This document shows, piece by piece, positions 43,270-49,916 of a DNA stretch of 56,767 bases (positions are counted from its first letter, which is position 1; each line of letters opens with the position of its first letter). The translations under genes and the position numbers were made by a program. Under the pieces are notes generated by a model, which saw only the letters and a list, made by a program, of their open reading frames with translations, ran no database searches and was not told the DNA's origin. Source of the DNA: Acidimicrobiia bacterium (GTDB taxonomy: Bacteria; Actinomycetota; Acidimicrobiia; Spongiisociales; Spongiisociaceae); the NCBI GenBank assembly GCA_009841105.1, contig VXMM01000053.1, forward strand, positions 1 to 56,767, given 5' to 3'.

Positions 43270-44763
43270 TCACCTGCGCCAGAGCGACCGGGTGAACAGC
43301 AGGAGCACCGGGAAGAGTTCGAGGCGGCCGGCGATCATGAGCAGCGAGAGCAACCACTTGCCGGGCCACGTCAGGGCGGAGTAGTTGCCGGTCGGCCCCA
43401 TCTCACCGAGCGCCGGGCCGAAGTTGCTGAGCGCGCTAGCGGTGGCCGATGCGGCTTCCACGAGGCCGAGTTCGGGCCCGAATATGGCGCCCAGGAAGCC
43501 CAGCAGGAAAGTACCGGTCATGAAAAGGAACATGAAGAAGAGGAAGAACGACTGGACACTCTGCACGATGGGCTCGTGCACCCGCTTCGAACCGAACCTG
43601 ATCAAGAAGATCCCGCGAGGGTGGATGAGGCGCCTCAGGTCGGCCGCGGCCGCCCTGACCAGTACACCCATGCGGTAGATCTTGATGCCGCCGGTGGTCG
43701 ATCCCGCCATGCCGCCCAGGAACATCAGGCCGACCACAAATAGCTGGAGAGCCGGTATCCAAGCGCCGAAGTCGGCGGTCGCGTATCCGGTGCCGGTGAC
43801 CAGGGACATAGATGTGAAGACCGAGTCGCGGATGACGTCGGCTGCAGGCGCCTGCCCCCACAGGCTCAGGATCATGACCAGGCTGGCGACCGCCACGATC
43901 CCCGTGAACAACCTGAACTCGGCGTTCTTGAGGTACCGGCCGGGATCCCGGAGGGCTCGGAAGTGCAGCGCGAATGAGGTTCCGGAAATCAACATGAAGA
44001 CGATCACCACCCACTGCGCGTACGGGCTGAAACCGTCTATCGAGGTGGCTTCGGTGCTGAACCCGCCGGTGGCCATGTTGGTGAAGGAGTGGTTGATGGC
44101 CTGGAAGAGCGTCATGTCCCCCGCCCATAGGAGCAGTATCTCCACCAGCGTCAACAAGGCGTAGATGTACCACAGCCTCTTTGCGGTTTCCCGGAATCGA
44201 GGCGTTAGACGATCGGGTTCGGGCCCGGGCGACTCGGCCCGAGCCAGCTGTACCCCGCCGGTTCCGAGCAGAGGGAGGACGGCCAGCGATAGGACGATCA
44301 CGCCCATGCCGCCCAGCCACTGGGTGGTGGACCTCCACATGAGGATGCCGCGGGGCATAGCGGCCGGATCGGGGATCAAGGTGGCGCCGGTGGTGGTGAA
44401 GCCGGATACGGTCTCGAAGAATGCGTCGGTGAGGTTGTCGATGGTTCCGGTCAGCAGGTACGGGAGCACCCCGAAGCAGGCCATGGCGAACCAGGCGAGG
44501 CCTACCGAGGCGAACCCCTCCTTGGTGGTGAGGGTCCCGGGACTCCCCATCACCCGCCAGCCGAACAGTCCGGCCAGGATGGTGAGCACCGCCGACAAGG
44601 TGATCCAGCCGGCAACTTCCTGTTCCCGGTAGATGAGCGCGGTGACGGCCGCCGGAAACATGGCGGTCCCTGCCGCCACGACCACGGCTCCGATCACGTA
44701 GGACAGGCGACCGAAGATAGATCCGGGACGGTGAAGACGGAACGATCGTCCGGGTGAGGTCAT
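43270..44763 (-). CDS. trkH: Trk-type potassium uptake membrane protein TrkH
   Basis: Channel-like K+ importer gated by TrkA. The 497-residue membrane protein has the four-fold P-loop architecture. Selectivity-type segments are FFETVSGFTTTGATLI (about 113-128), SFTNMATGGFSTEATSI (about 228), SLVTGTGYATADFG (about 324) and SATASALSNFGPALGEMGP (about 445). ATG 44763. It follows trkA after 40 bases on the same strand; proB converges from the other side. Confidence 0.95.
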   Translation of the reverse strand: MTSPGRSFRLHRPGSIFGRLSYVIGAVVVAAGTAMFPAAVTALIYREQEVAGWITLSAVLTILAGLFGWRVMGSPGTLTTKEGFASVGLAWFAMACFGVLPYLLTGTIDNLTDAFFETVSGFTTTGATLIPDPAAMPRGILMWRSTTQWLGGMGVIVLSLAVLPLLGTGGVQLARAESPGPEPDRLTPRFRETAKRLWYIYALLTLVEILLLWAGDMTLFQAINHSFTNMATGGFSTEATSIDGFSPYAQWVVIVFMLISGTSFALHFRALRDPGRYLKNAEFRLFTGIVAVASLVMILSLWGQAPAADVIRDSVFTSMSLVTGTGYATADFGAWIPALQLFVVGLMFLGGMAGSTTGGIKIYRMGVLVRAAAADLRRLIHPRGIFLIRFGSKRVHEPIVQSVQSFFLFFMFLFMTGTFLLGFLGAIFGPELGLVEAASATASALSNFGPALGEMGPTGNYSALTWPGKWLLSLLMIAGRLELFPVLLLFTRSLWRR

Positions 44764-44803
44764 ATCCGCCGATGGTGGTGGCGCCGAGGGCCGCCGGGCG
44801 GAC

Positions 44804-46132
44804 TCACGCCGAGAACATCGACTCGACGGCAGCCATGGCGTTGGGTACGGCGAAGATGATCAGGTGATCGTGCTCCTCGATGGTGGTGGCGCCGGAGGGT
44901 ACGAAGGCGATGTCACCGCGCACCATTCCTCCGACCACCATTCCATGGGGCAAAGTCAGCTCGAGGAGCGAGTTTCCCACCGCCTCGGCGCCGGGAACAG
45001 CTTCCAACTCGATCACCTCGGCGTCGGTGTCGGAGAAGGTCACCACCGAGTAGATGGTGCCTCGCCGCACGAACCGGAGAATCGAGGCGGCGGCGGTCAG
45101 GCGGGTGGACACCGTCGTGTCCACCCCGATGCCCGCCAGCAGATCCACGTAGCTCATGCGCGTCACCCGGCTGATGGTGGTGGCGGCACCCATCGCCTTG
45201 GCGACCAGGCATGGGATCAGGTTCATGGAATCGACGCCGGTGAGGGCGACCACGGCGTCGTGAAGGTTGGTATCAAGCTCTCCGAACACCCTGGGATCGG
45301 TGGGATCGGCGGCGATCACGAGCGCGGACGGGACCTCCTCGGCCACGGCGCCGCACCGGGCCTTGTCGGGGTCGATCACCACGACCTCCATGCCCGCCTT
45401 GACCAGCAGGGCGGTGGTAAGCCGGGCCACGCGGGTCGTTCCGATGATCAATACCCGGCGGATGTCGCGGTCGTGGATGCCGATCATCGACCTGGCTCGG
45501 TCGACGTTCCTGCTCTTGACCATCAGCAGCAGGTGGTCACCCTCGAGTACGGTCGTGTCTCCCCGCGCCACGATGGTGGAGCCGTTTCGGACCGCGGCGA
45601 TGGCCAGCCAGCTGAAGCTTTCGTCGCGAGGGATATCCATCAGCGGTACTCCGACCAGCGGTGATCCGGCAGTAACGGTGCCGCCGACCAGGGACAGTCG
45701 CCCTTCACCGAACTCGATGAGCTCGCTCAGCCCGGATTCCACCACTAGCGCGGCGATTTCCTGGGCTGCCGCCCCGACGGGATCGATGACCACATCTACG
45801 TCGATACCGTCGAGGCCGTCCCTGAGATCCGGGTCCTGCACCCGGGCGACGGTGCGTTCCACGCCCAGCTTCTTGGCGGTGTGGCAGGCGAGGATGTTGG
45901 CTCCGTCGCTGGCGGTCACCGCGAGCAGTAGGGCGGCTTGGCCGATTCCGGCTTGCTCGAGCGTGGCGGCGCTGGCGCCGTTACCCGTGATCACCAGAGC
46001 GTCGAGACGGTCCTTGAGCTCGGCGGCCCGGCGAGGATCGATCTCGATCACGACCACGTCCTGACCCTCTAGGGATAGGCGTTGGGCTATGTATCCCCCT
46101 ACCGCTCCCGCACCCACCACGACGATGCGCAT
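44804..46132 (-). CDS. trkA: Trk potassium transport regulatory protein TrkA
   Basis: Peripheral NAD(H)/ATP-sensing subunit controlling TrkH. The 442 residues form two RCK modules. Each has a Rossmann start (MRIVVVGAGAVGGYIAQRL, 1-19; DIRRVLIIGTTRVARLTTALL, about 223-243) and a TrkA-C domain (about 143-215 and about 360-442). The conserved Asp at the end of strand 2 is seen in VVVIEIDPRRA and VVVIDPDKAR. ATG 46132. First gene of trkA-trkH. Confidence 0.96.
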   Translation of the reverse strand: MRIVVVGAGAVGGYIAQRLSLEGQDVVVIEIDPRRAAELKDRLDALVITGNGASAATLEQAGIGQAALLLAVTASDGANILACHTAKKLGVERTVARVQDPDLRDGLDGIDVDVVIDPVGAAAQEIAALVVESGLSELIEFGEGRLSLVGGTVTAGSPLVGVPLMDIPRDESFSWLAIAAVRNGSTIVARGDTTVLEGDHLLLMVKSRNVDRARSMIGIHDRDIRRVLIIGTTRVARLTTALLVKAGMEVVVIDPDKARCGAVAEEVPSALVIAADPTDPRVFGELDTNLHDAVVALTGVDSMNLIPCLVAKAMGAATTISRVTRMSYVDLLAGIGVDTTVSTRLTAAASILRFVRRGTIYSVVTFSDTDAEVIELEAVPGAEAVGNSLLELTLPHGMVVGGMVRGDIAFVPSGATTIEEHDHLIIFAVPNAMAAVESMFSA

Positions 46133-46446
46133 CTACAGCCGTACTCTCCCCGCCGGTCCGCGCTTCATTGTACGAGGCCGGTGAAGGACCCCGACAAGGG
46201 GTTCGCGCGGTGACCGGCGATTCTCATACGAAGTAGTTTGCCACAGAGAACTCGCCGGGGTCCTCCCGGGATCCCGGACCCGGTGTAGCCGGCAGGATCG
46301 CTCGGGATCGGTGGATGAGGGCCTTGTAAGGGGTCCCGGGTCGGGGTACGTTCCGGCCTGGTGGGGCTGTTCGACCGCACGCGCCGGCTCCGGCAGCCCA
46401 CCGGGCGCCGCAGGCCGGAGCGCGACGGGGGGCAAGGAGTACTGCT
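46133..46446. other. Intergenic region between trkA and the M23-like gene
   Basis: This 314-base divergent region carries the possible trkA promoter at its left end and, at the right, AAGGAG (46434-46439) before the GTG of the M23-like gene. The GC-rich middle (46300-46430) can fold, but I see no riboswitch signature: the conserved elements of the c-di-AMP riboswitch that often precedes cell-wall hydrolases are absent. Small ORFs here are not convincing. Confidence 0.6.
46167..46197 (-). promoter_or_regulatory. Possible promoter of trkA-trkH
   Basis: On the minus strand TTGTCG (46197-46192) and TACAAT (46172-46167) are separated by 19 bases, about 35 bases upstream of the trkA ATG; GGGGAG in between can serve as ribosome-binding site. 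The spacer is longer than ideal. Confidence 0.35.
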
Positions 46447-46953
46447 GTGAATATTCTTTGCCGGTCCGTGGTCCTGGTTGCCGTCGTATCGCTACTCGCT
46501 CCGGCCTCGGTGGCGCGGAGTGCCGCCGCCGACGGTCGATCGTGCGTGGGCCTGAGCCCGCCCGCTGACGGGATCATCATCGCGGGCTTCGATCCCGGAC
46601 CGGGCTACGAGGGCCACTGGGGGATCGACTACGAAGGAGACCGAGACGGCCTGGTTCAGGCGGCAGCCGGAGGAACCGTCATCTTCTCCGGTCGGGTAGT
46701 CGACAACCCGGTGGTCACCATCGACCACGGGGGAAGGCTCTGGACCAGCTACTCCTACCTCGGACACATCACCGTGCTGGCCGGCGAGAAGGTCGAACGG
46801 GGAACCGTGGTCGGTACCGTCGGAAGTGGCACCGGCCACGGCGACGTCCACCTGTCGGTGCGGGTCGATGGCGAGTACATCGACCCCCTGCGGGTGATGG
46901 GCTGCCAGGCCCGGGCGCCGTCCGCCGGTCTCCGCCTGGTGGAGGTCCGGTGA
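46447..46953 (+). CDS. Exported M23 (LytM)-like peptidase-domain protein
   Basis: A 168-residue protein with a signal peptide (SVVLVAVVSLLAPASVARSAAA, about 7-28) and a single LytM/M23 domain. The first zinc motif is HWGIDYEGD (HxxxD, about residue 58) and the HxH motif is GHGDVHLSVR (about 137-146). The typical SYLGHI strand is in between (SYSYLGHITVLAGEKVERG). All four expected metal or catalytic residues appear present, so it may cleave peptidoglycan cross-bridges; a non-catalytic role cannot be excluded. Start GTG 46447 with AAGGAG. Confidence 0.8.
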   Translation: MNILCRSVVLVAVVSLLAPASVARSAAADGRSCVGLSPPADGIIIAGFDPGPGYEGHWGIDYEGDRDGLVQAAAGGTVIFSGRVVDNPVVTIDHGGRLWTSYSYLGHITVLAGEKVERGTVVGTVGSGTGHGDVHLSVRVDGEYIDPLRVMGCQARAPSAGLRLVEVR

Positions 46954-47010
46954 GCGCCACCACAGCGCCCGGATGGTCGCCGAAACCGCGGAAGTGGGTA
47001 GCCTCACGGG

Positions 47011-47577
47011 ATGCGCATCGGCCTGCTAGGCGGTACCTTCGATCCCCCACACATCGCTCACCTGGCGGTGGCCGAGGCGGCCTTCCGGCAATTGCCCCTG
47101 GATGCGGTCTGGCTGGTGCCGGCGGGGTTGCCTTGGCAGAAGGAGGGGTCGGTGGTCACGTCGGCCGAGCACCGGTGGGGCATGACCGTTGCGGCCGTGG
47201 ACGGGACTCCCTACCTGGCGGGCGACGACCGCGAGGTGGTTCGCCCCGGCCCGACCTACACCTTCGATACCGTGTCCAGCCTGGCCGATCACGAAGTGAC
47301 TTTGGTCCTGGGTGCGGATGCCGCCTCCCGGATAGCCTCATGGCACCGGAGCATCGAACTCCAGAAGATGGTGGGAATTGCCGTTGCGCCCCGTCCCGGA
47401 GTCCATCCGGAGGCGGTGGAGCAGGCCGTGATCACCCCTGTGAGGTGGTTGGACATCCCGCAGCTCAACATCTCCGGTACGGACCTGCGGAGGCGCGCCC
47501 GCGCAGGTCAGAGCCTGCGCTTCCTCGTGCCGGAGAGTGTGTGGCGCTATATCGAAACTACCGGCCTGTACCGTTGA
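47011..47577 (+). CDS. nadD: Nicotinate-nucleotide adenylyltransferase
   Basis: Makes deamido-NAD from nicotinate mononucleotide and ATP. The 188 residues show the nucleotidyltransferase motif GLLGGTFDPPHIAHLAVAEAA (GxFxPxHxxH), WLVPAGLPWQK, FDTVSSLADHEVTLVLGADA and the C-terminal ISGTDLRRRARAGQSLRFLVP (ISSTxxR-like). A TAGCCT box (46999-47004) ends six bases before the ATG at 47011 and no ribosome-binding site is present, so the mRNA is probably leaderless. The rsfS neighbour is the usual one. Confidence 0.95.
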   Translation: MRIGLLGGTFDPPHIAHLAVAEAAFRQLPLDAVWLVPAGLPWQKEGSVVTSAEHRWGMTVAAVDGTPYLAGDDREVVRPGPTYTFDTVSSLADHEVTLVLGADAASRIASWHRSIELQKMVGIAVAPRPGVHPEAVEQAVITPVRWLDIPQLNISGTDLRRRARAGQSLRFLVPESVWRYIETTGLYR

Positions 47578-47600
47578 AACACCGAAGTGCCCTCCCCGGT

Positions 47601-47606
47601 TATAAT
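47601..47606 (+). promoter_or_regulatory. -10 box (TATAAT) before rsfS
   Basis: A perfect TATAAT immediately follows the nadD gene. The best upstream -35-like hexamer is TTGAAA at 47574-47579, but the spacer is 21 bases, so the -35 is doubtful. The run GAGGAGG (47619-47625) lies just inside the predicted transcript. Confidence 0.4.
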
Positions 47607-47650
47607 GCGGGCTGCCCCGAGGAGGTGGCGCCAATCCGGGAAGGCCGGCC

Positions 47651-48037
47651 ATAGAGCAACAGCAAGCAACAGGCATCGAGCTCACCTCGTCAGAACTTGC
47701 CGTCATAGCGGCTCATGCCATCGATGCCAAGCAGGGAACCGACGTCGTGATCCTGGACATGGGCGACCTGCTGGGAATCGTGGACATCTTCGTGATCGGC
47801 TCCGGCACCTCGAAGCGTCAGGTCCGCACCATGATCGAGGAGGTCAACCTGCGGCTCGGCCGGCGCGGTCGCAAACCGCTCAGGACCGAAGGCCTGGACA
47901 CCGGCGAGTGGGTGCTGGCGGACTACGGCGACCTGGTGGTCCACATCTTCCAGACCGGGGCCCGCGACTTCTACGCTTTGGACCGGCTGTGGGGTGACGC
48001 GCCGCGCCTCCAGTGGGCGCCGGACCCACGGGATTGA
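47651..48037 (+). CDS. rsfS: Ribosomal silencing factor RsfS (start codon unusual)
   Basis: RsfS (Iojap/DUF143) binds L14 and blocks subunit joining in starvation. The core reads TDVVILDMGDLLGIVDIFVI, TSKRQVRTMIEEV, EGLDTGEWVLADYGDLVVHIF and FYALDRLW. The only in-frame ATG/GTG/TTG start that precedes the core is GTG 47747, which would delete the conserved N-terminal helix ELAVIAAHAIDAKQGTD. The frame is open upstream to 47606 but has no standard start. ATA 47651 sits six bases after GGGAAGG and would give 128 residues (IEQQQATGIELTSSELAV...), a normal family length. The alternative is one missing base joining GTG 47625. I list the ATA start as the best reading; the 3' end is certain. Confidence 0.8.
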   Translation: MEQQQATGIELTSSELAVIAAHAIDAKQGTDVVILDMGDLLGIVDIFVIGSGTSKRQVRTMIEEVNLRLGRRGRKPLRTEGLDTGEWVLADYGDLVVHIFQTGARDFYALDRLWGDAPRLQWAPDPRD

Positions 48038-48112
48038 TCCGGCCGTAAGGCTGCCTGTCGAAACTTGGTAAGCTGGTGGGCGTTCCCCCATCCGTTAGCG
48101 GCGACCAATAAC

Positions 48113-48185
48113 GGGGCTGTAGCTCAGCTGGCAGAGCGCTTGCATGGCATGCAAGAGGTCACGGGTTCAAATCCCGTCAGCTCCA
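48113..48185 (+). tRNA. tRNA-Ala (GGC)
   Basis: Acceptor GGGGCTG (48113-48119) pairs with CAGCTCC (48178-48184), including the G3-T70 pair that identifies alanine tRNAs, discriminator A. Anticodon stem CTTGC-GCAAG encloses ATGGCAT, giving GGC. T arm ACGGG-TTCAAAT-CCCGT. No CCA is encoded. Confidence 0.95.
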
Positions 48186-48353
48186 CCCAACTCCCGAGAT
48201 TATCCCTCACCCCTGCAGCCGCTAATTCCAGCAGATGCTGCTTGACCGCTCTGCGGCAACCTGGTGGGTCGGTTGGCTTGCCCGCCGGGATCGTGTACCC
48301 GCTCGCGACGCGTCCGCCCTATTGTGGACGTGGCGAGAAGGGAGCCGCGCATC

Positions 48354-49721
48354 ATGAGCGCCGAGCGGATCGTGATCGTTGGTGGGGGCTTCGCCGGGCT
48401 CAGTGCCGCCTACACGCTCATGAAGCGGGGTATCACAACCGTCCTGTTGGAGGCGCGGGAGCGGGCAGGGGGACGGGGGATGGGCGAGCGGGTGGACGGG
48501 TTCTCGCTGGACATGGGCGCGTTCGTCTTCACGTCAACCTACGACACCGCATTCCGCATATGCGAGGAGTTGGGGCTGCCTCTGGTCCCTTCGCAGATGA
48601 AGTTCGGGCACTACCGGAACGAGCGGTGGGTCACCACGACGCCGGAGCAATCGTTTCGGAGCTTCCTGCGGCAACTGCCTGCGGCCATGGCGATGGGGTT
48701 CCTGTCACCCCAAGGAATACGGGCCGGCATCGGGGTGATGCGGCAGATGCACCGCGAGGAGGAGTACCTGAGCTTCGCGAGCGACAGCCGCCTCGCCGAG
48801 ATAGACGACGACGAGAGCTACGGCGACTATCTGGAGCGGATGGGTGTGCCTGAGAAGCTCCGGTTTACGCTCGGAGGTCCGCTGAAGATGGTGCTGGGCG
48901 ATGCAGCGCCCGCAGGACAGGCGCTGATGCGAGCTTACATCGGAGAGACGATGCTGAGCAGTGGCAGGGTATACATGCCGGAACGAGGCATCGGTTCGCT
49001 GAGCGCGGCGCTCGCCGCGTCCTGTTCCGATGCGATCCGCGTATCGAGGCCCGTGAGGAGGATCGTCGTCTCGGGCGGGAGGGCGACGGGCGTCGTGGTG
49101 GACGGCGAGGTCATCGAGGCGGACGCGGTCATCTGCGCGGTGCCCGCCACGTTGGTCCCGGACCTTCTTCCCGACCTGCCGGAACCGACCCGGCGCGCGC
49201 TTGGCACCGTGAACTACTCCACGGGCTGCCGGGTGGTGATAGGCCTGGACTACTCGCCTCTCCCTCGCGGCTGGCACGGTGCGCTCTATCCCGAGGACGA
49301 CGACACGCCGATGCTGATGGACCGTTCCGCCTTCCTGCCTGCCTGCGCGCCTCCCGGCAAGAGCATTCTGGACCTGCTCATCGGGCGGGACCGGGCAAAG
49401 GAACTGATCCCACTGGAGGACGCTGAGATCAAGCGCCGGATGCTGGGGGCCGCTCGCCGGAATGCGCCTCCCGGCTCCGCTCTTCCCGGGGACGACGAGG
49501 GGCTGTTCTATCGCGTGTACCGCTGGGAAGAGGCGCTCTGCATGGGGACGCCCGGGATGCTCGCCGCAGTGGCAGGGGTTCCGGGGCAGCTTGCCGGGAG
49601 CATCGACAACCTGTTTCTGGCGGGCGACTACATGGGCATACCGTCGGTAAACGGCGCGCTTTCCAGCGGCCACCGCGCGGGGACGGAGGCGGCGGAGTCG
49701 CTGGTGACACGTCAGAGCTAA
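48354..49721 (+). CDS. FAD-dependent amine-oxidase / phytoene-desaturase-type oxidoreductase
   Basis: A 455-residue flavoprotein. The N-terminal dinucleotide-binding motif is RIVIVGGGFAGLSAAYTLMKRG (about 5-26), followed by VLLEARERAGGRGMGERVDGF (the GG doublet motif), an internal FAD-contact strand (AIRVSRPVRRIVVSGGRATG) and the C-terminal NLFLAGDYMGIPSVNGALSSGHRAG, typical of phytoene desaturases, protoporphyrinogen oxidases and monoamine oxidases. The substrate cannot be told. ATG 48354 is preceded by AAGGGAG. It stands alone, 168 bases after tRNA-Ala and 195 before leuS, with no pathway partners; it may be an acquired gene. Confidence 0.82.
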   Translation: MSAERIVIVGGGFAGLSAAYTLMKRGITTVLLEARERAGGRGMGERVDGFSLDMGAFVFTSTYDTAFRICEELGLPLVPSQMKFGHYRNERWVTTTPEQSFRSFLRQLPAAMAMGFLSPQGIRAGIGVMRQMHREEEYLSFASDSRLAEIDDDESYGDYLERMGVPEKLRFTLGGPLKMVLGDAAPAGQALMRAYIGETMLSSGRVYMPERGIGSLSAALAASCSDAIRVSRPVRRIVVSGGRATGVVVDGEVIEADAVICAVPATLVPDLLPDLPEPTRRALGTVNYSTGCRVVIGLDYSPLPRGWHGALYPEDDDTPMLMDRSAFLPACAPPGKSILDLLIGRDRAKELIPLEDAEIKRRMLGAARRNAPPGSALPGDDEGLFYRVYRWEEALCMGTPGMLAAVAGVPGQLAGSIDNLFLAGDYMGIPSVNGALSSGHRAGTEAAESLVTRQS

Positions 49722-49903
49722 GTTGTTCCACGGGAGAGTTCGAGCGGCGGCTCCTGTTGTCTTCTTGGCCAGGTTCAAGGGTTCCTAAGGCACGGAGACC
49801 GGTGGGCACCGATGGGTACAGAGGGTTGGCACACCATCCGATCACCCTAAGCCGCAATAGTTGCCCACCTGCGAACCCCGCGAGCTCCATCGTCCATACC
49901 TCC

Positions 49904-49909
49904 TAGAAT
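49904..49909 (+). promoter_or_regulatory. -10 box (TAGAAT) placing the leuS start at its own transcription start
   Basis: TAGAAT is followed by seven bases and then GTG, the leuS start codon. This is the arrangement of a leaderless actinobacterial mRNA; no ribosome-binding site is present. No good -35 hexamer was found. Confidence 0.5.
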
Positions 49910-49916
49910 CACCGGT

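Noticed and set aside
46250-46446. c-di-AMP riboswitch upstream of the M23-like gene
   Set aside because: Such riboswitches often control cell-wall hydrolases in actinobacteria, but the conserved sequence blocks are not seen here.
49722-49903. Possible small gene on the minus strand upstream of leuS (GWCANPLYPSVPTG frame)
   Set aside because: No ribosome-binding site, no recognised motif, and the frame continues as antisense through the FAD oxidoreductase gene.
48113-49916. Integration island with attachment sites at tRNA-Ala
   Set aside because: No copy of the tRNA 3' end was found downstream to 49916 and no integrase is present.
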